NCBI RefSeq assembly: GCF_000473065.1
Contig: NZ_AXAZ01000068.1
Span: 1-45,388 of the forward strand
DNA from: Bradyrhizobium sp. WSM1743
GTDB taxonomy: Bacteria > Pseudomonadota > Alphaproteobacteria > Rhizobiales > Xanthobacteraceae
DNA length: 45,388 bases
Direction of reading: 5' to 3'
The notes beneath the pieces were generated by a model that searched no databases, was not told where the DNA came from, and saw only the letters and a list, made by a program, of their open reading frames with translations. The first letter of the stretch is position 1; every line of letters starts with the position of its first letter. Made by a program: the position numbers and the translations under genes. Shown piece by piece: positions 17,840 through 26,348 of the stretch.

Positions 17840-17916
17840 GGCATGACGAGAATCGCGTTGCGAAGATCGGGCGGCCCGCTATCCTGCCGGCCCTCTCAAC
17901 GCGAACCCCACCGTTC

Positions 17917-18279
17917 ATGGCCTTGCACCGCGACATCTTCTGGGTCGGCCGACAATGGGCGGTGACGGGTGCCGGGATCCAGGCCATCGATCAGCGCCTG
18001 CGCGGCGTGCTCGACATCGAGATCGCGCGCCTCTGGGACGACGATCTCGTGCAGAGCCGACGGGCCAAGCCCGGAGTCAACGCTGCGGATTTCGACAAGG
18101 CGCTAACGGTGGCGCGCGAACGCTTTCCGCAGGCACCGAGCTCCGACCCGTTCGTCGCGCAGCTGGAGGCGCTCGGCGTCATCGAGGCTCCCGTCGAGAG
18201 TCCAGTCGTGCCGGCGATGCAACTGCGTGCGGAGGGCCGGCTCGCGCGCTTCCTGCCGCAATGGCGCATTCGCCGCTAG
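17917..18279 (+). CDS. Conserved small protein of unknown function
   Basis: A 120-residue protein I cannot assign. It starts MALHRDIFWVGRQWAVTGAG and has a predicted mixed alpha/beta composition with no signal peptide, membrane helix or metal motif. It ends with a basic RFLPQWRIRR tail. The chosen ATG (17917) comes after the repeat; the frame stays open back to 17812, but that part is repeat-derived. Codon use matches its neighbours, so it is probably a real gene. It lies between serS and surE, co-directional with both; function is unknown. Confidence 0.65.
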   Translation: MALHRDIFWVGRQWAVTGAGIQAIDQRLRGVLDIEIARLWDDDLVQSRRAKPGVNAADFDKALTVARERFPQAPSSDPFVAQLEALGVIEAPVESPVVPAMQLRAEGRLARFLPQWRIRR

Positions 18280-18387
18280 CGGGACCGGGCCGGGAACCTG
18301 CGGCTGGACCGCAATTGTCCGGTTTGCCTGATCGGCCCTAGCCGGATAAGACGGCTCGGACCCGCATTCAGGAATCGAACCTTTCGC

Positions 18388-19155
18388 ATGCGCATTCTCT
18401 GCACCAATGACGACGGCATCCACGCCCCCGGCCTCAAGGTCGTGGAGGAGATCGCGCGCGCCTTGTCGGACGACGTCTGGGTAGTGGCGCCCGAGCTCGA
18501 CCAGTCCGGCGTGTCGCACTCGCTGTCGCTGAACGATCCCTTGCGCCTGCGCGAGGTCGGCCCGCGCCACTTCGCCGTGCGCGGCACGCCGACGGACTGC
18601 GTCATTATGGGGGCCCGCCATATCCTGGGTGCCAAGCTGCCCGATGTCGTGCTGTCCGGCGTCAACAAGGGCCGCAACGTCGCCGAGGACGTCGTCTATT
18701 CCGGCACCATTGCCGGCGCGTTGGAGGGCACCATCTTGGGGTTACCGTCATTCGCGCTGTCGCAGGAGTTCAGCGTCGAGACCCGCGAACGGCCGCCGTG
18801 GGACACCGCGCGCAAATTCGGGCCCGACATCCTGCGCAAGGTGATCGCCGCCGGCGTTCCGAAGGATACCGTCATCAACGTCAACTTCCCGTCCTGCCCA
18901 CCGGAGGATGTGCTGGGCATCCGCGTCACACGCCAAGGCAAGCGCAATCTCGGCTTCCTCAGGATCGACGAGCGCAAGGACGGCCGCGGCAATCCCTATT
19001 TCTGGATCGGCTTCGAACGCACCGCGATGCTCGATACGCCTGCCGACGGCACCGATCTCGCGGCGCTGCGCGAGCGCTACGTCTCGGTCACTCCGCTCAG
19101 GCTCGACCGCACCGACGAAGCATTTTCGGAAGAGCTGGGCCTCATACTGAAATAG
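18388..19155 (+). CDS. surE: 5'/3'-nucleotidase SurE
   Basis: Metal-dependent nucleoside monophosphate phosphatase of the stationary-phase survival family. The 255-residue protein opens MRILCTNDDGIHAPGL, with the D8-D9 metal site, and contains SGVNKGRNVAEDVVYSGTI, the conserved Asn/Ser-rich active-site loop. It is followed, after an antisense receiver gene, by pcm, the usual surE partner. The stop is 2 bp from the convergent receiver gene stop. Confidence 0.96.
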   Translation: MRILCTNDDGIHAPGLKVVEEIARALSDDVWVVAPELDQSGVSHSLSLNDPLRLREVGPRHFAVRGTPTDCVIMGARHILGAKLPDVVLSGVNKGRNVAEDVVYSGTIAGALEGTILGLPSFALSQEFSVETRERPPWDTARKFGPDILRKVIAAGVPKDTVINVNFPSCPPEDVLGIRVTRQGKRNLGFLRIDERKDGRGNPYFWIGFERTAMLDTPADGTDLAALRERYVSVTPLRLDRTDEAFSEELGLILK

Positions 19156-19157
19156 GG

Positions 19158-19529
19158 TTAGCCGCCGCGAAGCGCGGCTTCGATGGTCTTGCCGAGCGCG
19201 TCGAGCTGAAACGGCTTTTGGAGCGCCGGCCGGTCGCGGTACTGTTCGGGCAGGCCGGAGGAGCCGTACCCGGTGGCGAAGATGAACGGGCAGCCCTTCG
19301 CCATGATGACATCGGCCACTGGCGAAATGACCTTGCCGTTGACGTTGACGTCCAGAATGGCGAGGTCGAACTCGGTGGATTGCGCAAGCCGCATGGCCTC
19401 GGTGATGTCGCCCGCCTCGGCGGCAACCTTGTAGCCGAGCTCCTCCAGCATGTCCGCGACCATCATTCTGATCATGACCTCGTCCTCGACGAGGAAAACA
19501 GAGCGGCCCGAAAGCCCTGTCGCAGTCAT
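19158..19529 (-). CDS. Single-domain response regulator, FATGY type
   Basis: A 123-residue stand-alone CheY-like receiver. Acidic pocket residues are E15/D16, the phospho-acceptor is D60 (LAILDVNV), the switch Thr is in FIFATGYGSSGLPE (T87), and the lysine is K105 (ALQKPF). The FATGY sequence around the Thr is typical of alphaproteobacterial 'FAT GUY' receivers, several of which act in phosphorelays of the general stress response. It has no output domain. ATG 19529 has AAGGA upstream. It is inserted antisense between surE and pcm. A 12-bp palindrome (19552-19563, GCGAACGTTCGC) lies just upstream. Confidence 0.88.
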   Translation of the reverse strand: MTATGLSGRSVFLVEDEVMIRMMVADMLEELGYKVAAEAGDITEAMRLAQSTEFDLAILDVNVNGKVISPVADVIMAKGCPFIFATGYGSSGLPEQYRDRPALQKPFQLDALGKTIEAALRGG

Positions 19530-19760
19530 AGGTGAGTCCTTGCCCATTCTCGCGAACGTTCGCAGATAACGATAAGCGACGCAATGCGCGTTTCGGCGAA
19601 CCCAAACCTGCAAATGGCTTAGCGCGTTGATAGCCCGATTGTGGTCAAATGCTGCGCCGAAAGGCTATCATGAGTTCCTGAGCTGGAACAAGATTCTCGT
19701 CTCGGATTCTTGCGGTGCAGTACGGCGATCCGCCAGACGAGATCAACAACAGCAGCAGCA

Positions 19761-20411
19761 ATGACGTCCCATCAGCACCCGCCGGCAAAGATGATGTTTC
19801 AGCTGACGCTGAGGCGTCGGGGCATCAGCGATCAGGCCGTGCTGCGGACCATGGAGGAGGTGCCGCGCGAGCTTTTCGTCGACGAGGCCGATCGCGACAG
19901 TGCCTATCGCGATAGCGCGCTGCCGATCGCCTGTGGGCAGACCATCAGCCAGCCCTTCGTCGTCGCCTATATGACCGAGCAGCTTCAGCTCCAGAAGCAG
20001 CACCGCGTGCTCGAGATCGGCACTGGCTCCGGCTACCAGGCGGCCGTGCTGTCGCGGCTCGCCGGCCAGGTGCTGACCGTCGAGCGCTATCGCAAGCTCG
20101 CCGACACGGCCCGCGCCCGGCTCGAAAAGCTCGATTGTCACAATGTCGAGGTGATGCTCGGCGACGGTCTCAACCTGCCTCCCAATATCGGCCCGTTCGA
20201 TCGCATCATCGTCACCGCCGCGATGGAGCAGATTCCGGAGAACCTGGTCGAGCGGCTGGAGGTCGGGGGCATCCTGATCGCCCCCGTCGGCCCACATCAG
20301 GGCGTTCAGACGCTGACCCGCCTGACCCGCAGCGAAACCGGGATCGAGCGTAAGGAACTCGTCGAGGTCCGCTTCGTGCCGGCACTGCCCGGCGTGGCGC
20401 GGGAGCTGTAG
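19761..20411 (+). CDS. pcm: Protein-L-isoaspartate O-methyltransferase
   Basis: SAM-dependent enzyme that methylates isoaspartyl residues so damaged proteins can be repaired. The 216-residue product has the SAM-binding motif VLEIGTGSGYQAAVLSRLAG and the family's PIACGQTISQPFVVAYMTE segment. It ends with the FVPALPG region. The start is uncertain: ATG 19761 has no good ribosome-binding site, and two ATGs at 19791-19796 are alternatives. pcm with surE and a LysM/M23 protein is a classic proteobacterial order (surE-pcm-nlpD). Confidence 0.93.
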   Translation: MTSHQHPPAKMMFQLTLRRRGISDQAVLRTMEEVPRELFVDEADRDSAYRDSALPIACGQTISQPFVVAYMTEQLQLQKQHRVLEIGTGSGYQAAVLSRLAGQVLTVERYRKLADTARARLEKLDCHNVEVMLGDGLNLPPNIGPFDRIIVTAAMEQIPENLVERLEVGGILIAPVGPHQGVQTLTRLTRSETGIERKELVEVRFVPALPGVAREL

Positions 20412-20520
20412 AATCCCGGATCAGCTGCGCCGCCAACATCTTATTGGGAGGGTTAAGCCGTTATTTACTCGGCGCGTGTTTACTTAAAACACCAGTTCTG
20501 TTGCGTACGAGTGAGTAACC

Positions 20521-21912
20521 ATGTCCGCTGTCGCCGAGTTGCTTTACTCGCGCCGCGTGCCGCAGGTCGCGGTGCTGGCGCTGATCTCCTTCAGCTTTGC
20601 AGGGTGCAGCGCCGACATGTCGTCGCGGCTGTCCCAGTCAAATTTTTCCAATCCCTTCGCTTCCGAACAAACGGGATCGGTGCAGCAAGCGCCGCCGCCG
20701 CAGCGTGAGCTGCCGCAATATGCGCGGCCGCAAACGCAGCCCGGCTACTATCAGTCGCAGCCCTTGCCGCCGCCGGCGGTGTCCGCGCCGCAATCCTATC
20801 CGGTTGCCTCTGGCGGCGGCGTGTCCGGTGGCGGGCGCGGCGTCAGCTCCTATGCGCCCCCGGCGCAGCCGCACCTGGAGACCACGGCCACCGTGCCGCC
20901 GCGCTCGGTTGCGGCCGCCCAGCCGGCCGGCGGGACCAAGATCATCGTCGGCACCAGCGATACGCTCGACGTGCTCGCCAAGCGCTATCACGTCACGCCG
21001 CAGGCGATCCTTGCCGCCAATGGCTACAAGGGCCCGCGGGCGCTCTCGCCCGGCCAGCAGCTGATCATCCCGCATCCGGCGACGGCGGCCGCAGCCCCCG
21101 CGTCGGCGCCCGTCGCGGCGGCGCCTGCGGCGAAGCCGGTTGCTGCGGTTGCTGCGGTTGCTGCACCGTCGAGCACCCACTTCGTCAATGCCGGCGACAC
21201 GCTCGCCAGCATCGCCCGCAAGAACCATATCTCGGCGGCTGAGCTCGCCCGTGCCAACGGTCTTGATCCGTCTGCAAAACTCAAGCTCGGCACCAAGCTG
21301 ACCGTACCCGGCGCGAAAACCGCGGCCGTCGCGGCGCCGGTTGCTGCGGCTCCGGTCGGGGCTGCTCCGGTGGCCGGAACGCTCCAGCCCGTAGCGGCTG
21401 CTCCGGCCCCCGCCACCAAGATGGCCGCTGCTGCCGCACCCGTGCAGAGCGCGCGTCTGGCTCAGGCCACGGCCAATGTCGAAGAGAAGCCCGCGGAGAC
21501 GCCGGCGAAGGCCGCGGAGGCCACCGGCGCGCTGCCGACCTTCCGCTGGCCGGTGCGCGGCAAGGTGGTCACGAGCTACGGCGCCAAGACCAATGGCAAG
21601 TCCAATGACGGCATCAATCTCGCGGTGCCCGAGGGGACACCGGTCAAGGCGGCTGAAGACGGCGTCGTCGCCTATTCCGGCAACGAGCTGAAAGGTTACG
21701 GCAATCTGGTCCTGGTTCGGCACTCCAACGGCTACGTCACCGCATATGCCCATGCGAGTGAGCTGTTGGTGAAGCGCGGCGATACCATCAAGCGCGGCCA
21801 GGTCATTGCCAAGTCGGGTCAATCCGGGGAGGTGGCGTCGCCGCAGCTCCACTTCGAGATCCGCAAGGGATCGAGCCCGGTTGACCCGCTTCAGTTCCTG
21901 AATGGGGCGTGA
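20521..21912 (+). CDS. LysM/LytM lipoprotein, degenerate NlpD/DipM type
   Basis: A 463-residue envelope protein. A lipobox-like SFAGC follows a hydrophobic N-terminus (C near residue 29). Two LysM peptidoglycan-binding domains lie at about 139-183 and 219-263, with Ala/Pro linkers. A C-terminal LytM (M23) fold runs from about 338. The zinc site is damaged: the HxGxD motif reads N362-D-G-I-N366, and the HxH motif reads QLH in SPQLHFE. Activity as an endopeptidase is therefore unlikely. The protein should act, like NlpD, EnvC or DipM, as an activator of cell-separation amidases. Its position after pcm is that of nlpD, and of dipM in Caulobacter as I remember it. Confidence 0.88.
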   Translation: MSAVAELLYSRRVPQVAVLALISFSFAGCSADMSSRLSQSNFSNPFASEQTGSVQQAPPPQRELPQYARPQTQPGYYQSQPLPPPAVSAPQSYPVASGGGVSGGGRGVSSYAPPAQPHLETTATVPPRSVAAAQPAGGTKIIVGTSDTLDVLAKRYHVTPQAILAANGYKGPRALSPGQQLIIPHPATAAAAPASAPVAAAPAAKPVAAVAAVAAPSSTHFVNAGDTLASIARKNHISAAELARANGLDPSAKLKLGTKLTVPGAKTAAVAAPVAAAPVGAAPVAGTLQPVAAAPAPATKMAAAAAPVQSARLAQATANVEEKPAETPAKAAEATGALPTFRWPVRGKVVTSYGAKTNGKSNDGINLAVPEGTPVKAAEDGVVAYSGNELKGYGNLVLVRHSNGYVTAYAHASELLVKRGDTIKRGQVIAKSGQSGEVASPQLHFEIRKGSSPVDPLQFLNGA

Positions 21913-21941
21913 GGCCCACGTAGCCTCCGCACGAACGGTGT

Positions 21942-22038
21942 CGTCGCCCGGCTTGACCGGGCGACCCAGTACGCCGCGGCCTCTCGATCGATCATAACTG
22001 TCTCGTACTGGATTCCCCGCTTTCGCGGGGAATGACAG
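21942..22038. repeat. Dispersed palindromic repeat, copy 2
   Basis: Same family as 16282-16385. Shared blocks are CCAGTACGCCGCGGCC, TACTGGAT and a terminal hairpin (here TCCCCGCTTTCGCGGGGA) ending ATGACAG. Its first hairpin is CGCCCGGCTTGACCGGGCG. It fills the gap between the convergent LytM and DUF815 genes and may serve as a transcription end for one or both. Confidence 0.75.
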
Positions 22039-22062
22039 TTGTGGGCGAGGAGACAGCTCCCG

Positions 22063-23055
22063 CTACTGCGCCATCAGCTTCACGCCGAGCCGTCCCGCCA
22101 GCTCCTGCACGAACTGCCAGGCAACACGGCCCGAGCGCGAGCCGCGCGTTGTGGACCATTCGAGCGCTTCGCGCTCCAGCGCCTCGTCGTCGATGTCGAT
22201 GCCGAAATGGCTGCAATAGCCGCGCACCATGGCGAGGTATTCGTCCTGGCTACAGCGGTGAAAGCCGAGCCAGAGGCCGAAGCGATCCGACAGCGAGACC
22301 TTCTCCTCGACCGCTTCGCCGGGATTGATCGCGGTCGACCGCTCGTTCTCGATCATCTCGCGCGCCAGCAGATGGCGGCGATTGGAGGTGGCGTAGAGGA
22401 TGACGTTCTCGGGCCGGCCTTCGATGCCGCCTTCGAGCACGGCCTTGAGCGACTTGTACGAGGCATCGTTGCCGTCGAAGGAGAGGTCGTCGCAGAACAC
22501 GATGAAGCGGAAGGAGGAGGCCCGCAGCCGCTCCATCAATGCCGGCAGGCTCTCGATGTCCTCGCGGTGGATCTCGATCAGCTTGAGCTTGTCGGCCGGT
22601 TTGCGCTCCGTGTTGATGCTGGCATGCGTTGCCTTCACCAGCGACGACTTGCCCATGCCGCGCGCCCCCCAGAGCAGGGCGTTGTTGGCCGGCAGGCCAT
22701 TGGCGAAGCGCTCGGTGTTCTCCATCAGGATGTCGCGCATCCTGTCGACGCCCTTCAGCAGAAACAGCTCGACGCGGCTGACCCGCGGCACGGCCGCAAG
22801 GCGCCCGTCGGGGTGCCAGACATAGGCATCCGCCCGCTCGAACGACTCGGCCTCGACCGCCGGCTTGCCCCGGGCGGAGAGGTGCGCCGCGATAGTCTCC
22901 AGCGCGCGGACGATGCGCTCCTGGGAGAGGTCCGGGGCCGAATTGGCGATGGCTTTGGAGGCTGCCGTGGGGCGTTTTGCCGCGACGCGGGCGGGCTTGC
23001 TGGCAGGGGTGCGGGGGCCTTTGCCGGCCGGGCTTTTGCTATGGTTTTTGGGCAT
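22063..23055 (-). CDS. DUF815-family AAA+ ATPase
   Basis: A 330-residue P-loop ATPase of the DUF815 family; biological role not established. Residues 1-45 are basic and disordered. Walker A is WGARGMGKSS (129-138), Walker B is FIVFCDDLSF (184-192), and an SDRFGLWLGF segment with arginine-finger-like residues lies in the C-terminal part. ATG 23055 is preferred because AGGAAC precedes it; the open frame extends to 23106. It is divergent from yajC (182-bp gap) and convergent with the LytM gene. Confidence 0.87.
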   Translation of the reverse strand: MPKNHSKSPAGKGPRTPASKPARVAAKRPTAASKAIANSAPDLSQERIVRALETIAAHLSARGKPAVEAESFERADAYVWHPDGRLAAVPRVSRVELFLLKGVDRMRDILMENTERFANGLPANNALLWGARGMGKSSLVKATHASINTERKPADKLKLIEIHREDIESLPALMERLRASSFRFIVFCDDLSFDGNDASYKSLKAVLEGGIEGRPENVILYATSNRRHLLAREMIENERSTAINPGEAVEEKVSLSDRFGLWLGFHRCSQDEYLAMVRGYCSHFGIDIDDEALEREALEWSTTRGSRSGRVAWQFVQELAGRLGVKLMAQ

Positions 23056-23237
23056 GTCCGAAGTTCCTGAGAACGCAGCCTTATCGGGCCTCACGGCGCG
23101 CCGCAAGGTGGCCCAAAAGGACGGTCTGGCAGCGTTGCAATTGGGGCAATGGCCGCTATAGTCCGCGCGAATTTGACCGAACCGGTCGCCCCTGAGGGCC
23201 TGACCGGCTTTCCCCCGTTCTCACGAGGATCGTCCGA

Positions 23238-23606
23238 ATGCTGATTACCCCTGCGTATGCCCAGGCCGCGGGCGCCGGTGACACCAACAGCATGTTGATG
23301 TCGCTGCTGCCGTTCGCCCTGATCTTCGTGATCATGTACTTCCTGATTCTGCGTCCGCAGCAGAAGAAGGTGCGCGACCACGCCGAGCTCGTGAAGAACA
23401 TCCGCCGCGGCGACACCGTCGTGACCTCGGGTGGCCTCGTCGGCAAGGTTACCAAGGTGGTCGACGACGACCAGATTGAGTTCGAGATTTCCGACGGCGT
23501 GCGCGTGCGGCAGATGCGCCAGATGATCTCGGGCGTGCGCGCCAAGGGCGAGCCGGCCAAAGAAAGCTCGAAGGAAAGCGCCAAGGACGACACCGCGGCG
23601 AAGTGA
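23238..23606 (+). CDS. yajC: Preprotein translocase subunit YajC
   Basis: Small membrane component of the SecDF-YajC complex that assists Sec export. The 122-residue protein has one membrane helix (LLPFALIFVIMYFLIL, near 29-44), then RPQQKKVRDHAELV and a cytoplasmic domain with GDTVVTSGGLVGKV, all standard. It ends in a Lys/Ser/Glu-rich tail. secD follows after 47 bp. Confidence 0.96.
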   Translation: MLITPAYAQAAGAGDTNSMLMSLLPFALIFVIMYFLILRPQQKKVRDHAELVKNIRRGDTVVTSGGLVGKVTKVVDDDQIEFEISDGVRVRQMRQMISGVRAKGEPAKESSKESAKDDTAAK

Positions 23607-23653
23607 GCGCTTCACCGCGAGTCTCAAGTCTCCTGATCTGACAGGTCCAGTCG

Positions 23654-25258
23654 ATGTTGTATTTCACGCGGTGGAGGGCGCTCGGGATTATCCTGACGGC
23701 GCTGATCGTGTGCCTCTGCGCGGTCCCCAACTTCTTCCCCGAGGCGCAGGTCAAGACCTGGCCCGCCTGGGCGCAACGCCGGCTCGTGCTCGGCCTCGAC
23801 CTCCAGGGCGGCTCCTATCTGCTGCTCGAGGTCGACTCCGCGTATGTGAAGAAGGAGCGGCTGGACCAGATCCGCGACGACGTTCGCCGGACGCTGCGCG
23901 ACGCCAAGATCGGCTTCACCGGTGGCGTCACCGTGCGCAACGACGCCGTCGAGGTTCGCATCACCAAGGAGACCGATGCGCAAGCCGCACTCGCCAAGCT
24001 GCGGGAGCTGTCCCAGCCGCTGGGTGGCCTCATGGGATCCAGCGGTCAGCGCGACCTTGAGGTGGCTGATGCCGGCGGCGGTGTGATCCGCCTGAGCATC
24101 CCGCAAGCCGCGATGCTCGACCGCATGCGCAAGACCATCGAGCAGTCGATCCAGATCGTTGAACGCCGCGTCAACGAGCTCGGCACCGTCGAGCCCGTCA
24201 TCCAGCGCCAGGGCAACGACCGCATCCTCGTGCAGGTCCCGGGTCTCCAGGACCCGACGCGCCTGAAGGAGCTGCTGGGCAAGACCGCGAAGATGGAATT
24301 CCGCATGGTCGACACCTCCGTGCCGCCGGATCAGGCGCAAGCGGGCAGGTTGCCGCCGGAATCCGAGCTGCTGATGAGCGCATCGCCGCCGCCCACGCCC
24401 TACGTGGTCAAGAAGCAGGTGCTGGTCGCCGGCGGCGACCTGACCGACGCCCAGGCGAGCTTCGACCAGCGAACGGGTGAGCCGGTCGTCAGCTTCAAGT
24501 TCAACACCTCGGGCGCGCGCAAGTTCTCGCAGGCCACGCAGGAGAACGTCGGGCTGCCGTTCGCGATCGTCCTCGACAACAAGGTGATCTCGGCGCCGGT
24601 GATCCGCGAGCCGATCACCGGCGGCCAGGGCCAGATCTCCGGCAGCTTCACCGTGCAATCGGCCAACGACCTCGCGATCCTCTTGCGCGCCGGCGCGCTG
24701 CCGGCGCCGCTCACGGTGGTCGAGGAGCGCACCGTTGGTCCGGGCCTCGGCCAGGATTCAATCGAGAAGGGCGAGCTTGCGGCCTATGTCGGCTCGATCC
24801 TCGTCATCGTGTTCATGCTCGTGACCTACCGGCTCTTTGGCGTGTTCGCCAATATCGCCGTGGCCATCAACGTCGCCATGATCTTTGGCCTGCTGTCGCT
24901 GCTCAATGCCACGCTGACGCTGCCCGGCATCGCCGGCATCGTGCTCACCGTCGGCATCGCGGTCGACTCCAACGTGCTGATCTACGAGCGCATCCGTGAG
25001 GAGCTGCGCGGCGGCCGCAACGCGATCTCGGCGATCGACGCCGGATTCAAGCGGGCGCTGGCGACCATTCTCGATTCCAACATCACCACCTTCATTGCCG
25101 CCGCGGTGCTGTTCTACATCGGCACCGGCCCGGTGCGCGGCTTTGCCGTGACGCTCGGCATCGGCATCATCACCACGGTGTTCACCGCCTTCACCCTGAC
25201 CCGGCTGATCGTCGCCTGGTGGGTGCGGTGGAAGCGGCCGCAGAGCGTGCCGATCTAG
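23654..25258 (+). CDS. secD: Protein translocase subunit SecD
   Basis: Proton-motive-force-driven partner of SecYEG that pulls preproteins out on the periplasmic side. The 534-residue protein has an N-terminal membrane helix and the GLDLQGGSYLLLEVD motif. A periplasmic P1 domain runs from about 60 to 350, and five C-terminal helices follow, with GIAVDSNVLIYERIREEL. The length is normal. secF follows after 10 bp. Confidence 0.97.
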   Translation: MLYFTRWRALGIILTALIVCLCAVPNFFPEAQVKTWPAWAQRRLVLGLDLQGGSYLLLEVDSAYVKKERLDQIRDDVRRTLRDAKIGFTGGVTVRNDAVEVRITKETDAQAALAKLRELSQPLGGLMGSSGQRDLEVADAGGGVIRLSIPQAAMLDRMRKTIEQSIQIVERRVNELGTVEPVIQRQGNDRILVQVPGLQDPTRLKELLGKTAKMEFRMVDTSVPPDQAQAGRLPPESELLMSASPPPTPYVVKKQVLVAGGDLTDAQASFDQRTGEPVVSFKFNTSGARKFSQATQENVGLPFAIVLDNKVISAPVIREPITGGQGQISGSFTVQSANDLAILLRAGALPAPLTVVEERTVGPGLGQDSIEKGELAAYVGSILVIVFMLVTYRLFGVFANIAVAINVAMIFGLLSLLNATLTLPGIAGIVLTVGIAVDSNVLIYERIREELRGGRNAISAIDAGFKRALATILDSNITTFIAAAVLFYIGTGPVRGFAVTLGIGIITTVFTAFTLTRLIVAWWVRWKRPQSVPI

Positions 25259-25268
25259 GAGCCTGATC

Positions 25269-26288
25269 GTGATTCACACCGTTCTCATCGGGCTCGGCGT
25301 CCTCATTGCCATCCTCACCGTGGTCGCGGCCTTCGGCCTGTTGCCGTCGCTGCGCATTGTTCCGGACAATACGCATTTCGACTTCACGCGCTTCCGCCGG
25401 ATCAGCTTCCCGATCTCGGCCGCGCTATCGATCGTTGCGATCACGCTGTTCTTCACCCACGGCTTGAACCTCGGCATCGACTTCAAGGGCGGCACGCTGC
25501 TGGAGGTGAAGGCGAAGTCCGGCACCGCCGACATCGCGGCGATGCGCACCAAGCTCGACGCCCTCGGTCTTGGCGAAATCCAGTTGCAGCAGTTTGGTGG
25601 CCCCGAGAACGTCCTGATCCGTGTTGCGGAACAGCCGGGTGGCGACGCCGCACAGCAGGCAGCCCTGCAGAAGCTTCGTGGCGCGCTCGGCGACACCGTC
25701 GACATTCAGCGCACCGAGGTGCTCGGTCCGCGCGTCGCCGGCGAGCTCTTGGCCTACGGCATGCTGGGCCTGATGCTCGCGATCGTCGCCATCCTGATCT
25801 ATCTCTGGTTCCGGTTCGAATGGCAGTTCGCGCTGGGCGCAATGATCGCCAACGTGCACGACATCGTGCTCACGATCGGCTTCATGTCGATCAGCCAGGT
25901 CGATTTCGACCTGACCAGCATCGCGGCGCTCCTGACGATTCTCGGCTATTCGCTCAACGACACCGTCGTCATCTACGACCGCATCCGCGAAATGCTGCGG
26001 CGCTACAAGAAGATGCCGATGCCGCAGCTGCTCAATGAGTCCATCAACTCGACGCTGTCGCGCTCGATCATCACCCACGTCACGGTGACGCTGGCACTGC
26101 TCGCGCTGCTGCTGTTCGGCGGCCACGCCATCCACAGCTTCACGGCGGTGATGATGTTCGGCGTGGTGCTGGTCGGCACCTACACCTCGATCTTCATTGC
26201 GGCCCCGATCCTGATCTACCTCGGCGTCGGCGAACATCGCGAAGATGCGCCCGATACGGATACGCCGGCGAAGAAAAGCAAGGCATGA
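25269..26288 (+). CDS. secF: Protein translocase subunit SecF
   Basis: Six-helix partner of SecD. The 339-residue protein contains GLNLGIDFKGGTLLEV (the SecF counterpart of the SecD motif), QRTEVLGPRVAGEL and GYSLNDTVVIYDRIRE. The start is GTG 25269. Its 12 N-terminal residues begin a first helix (VLIGLGVLIAILTVVAAFGLL) that is separate from the usual SecF helix 1 near residue 55, so this protein has an extra N-terminal hydrophobic segment. A 9-bp perfect hairpin lies between it and the next gene. Confidence 0.95.
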   Translation: MIHTVLIGLGVLIAILTVVAAFGLLPSLRIVPDNTHFDFTRFRRISFPISAALSIVAITLFFTHGLNLGIDFKGGTLLEVKAKSGTADIAAMRTKLDALGLGEIQLQQFGGPENVLIRVAEQPGGDAAQQAALQKLRGALGDTVDIQRTEVLGPRVAGELLAYGMLGLMLAIVAILIYLWFRFEWQFALGAMIANVHDIVLTIGFMSISQVDFDLTSIAALLTILGYSLNDTVVIYDRIREMLRRYKKMPMPQLLNESINSTLSRSIITHVTVTLALLALLLFGGHAIHSFTAVMMFGVVLVGTYTSIFIAAPILIYLGVGEHREDAPDTDTPAKKSKA

Positions 26289-26300
26289 TCCGAACCTCAT

Positions 26301-26324
26301 GCCCTCGCAGGAGTTTGCGAGGGC
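26301..26324 (+). other. Intercistronic hairpin after secF
   Basis: Arms GCCCTCGCA (26301-26309) and TGCGAGGGC (26316-26324) form a perfect 9-bp stem with a 6-base loop. There is no T-run, so it is not a standard terminator. It lies 25 bp before the next start and may stabilise the secF end of the mRNA or reduce read-through. Confidence 0.5.
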
Positions 26325-26348
26325 AGTAAGCCCATTCGGACGAAGCTC

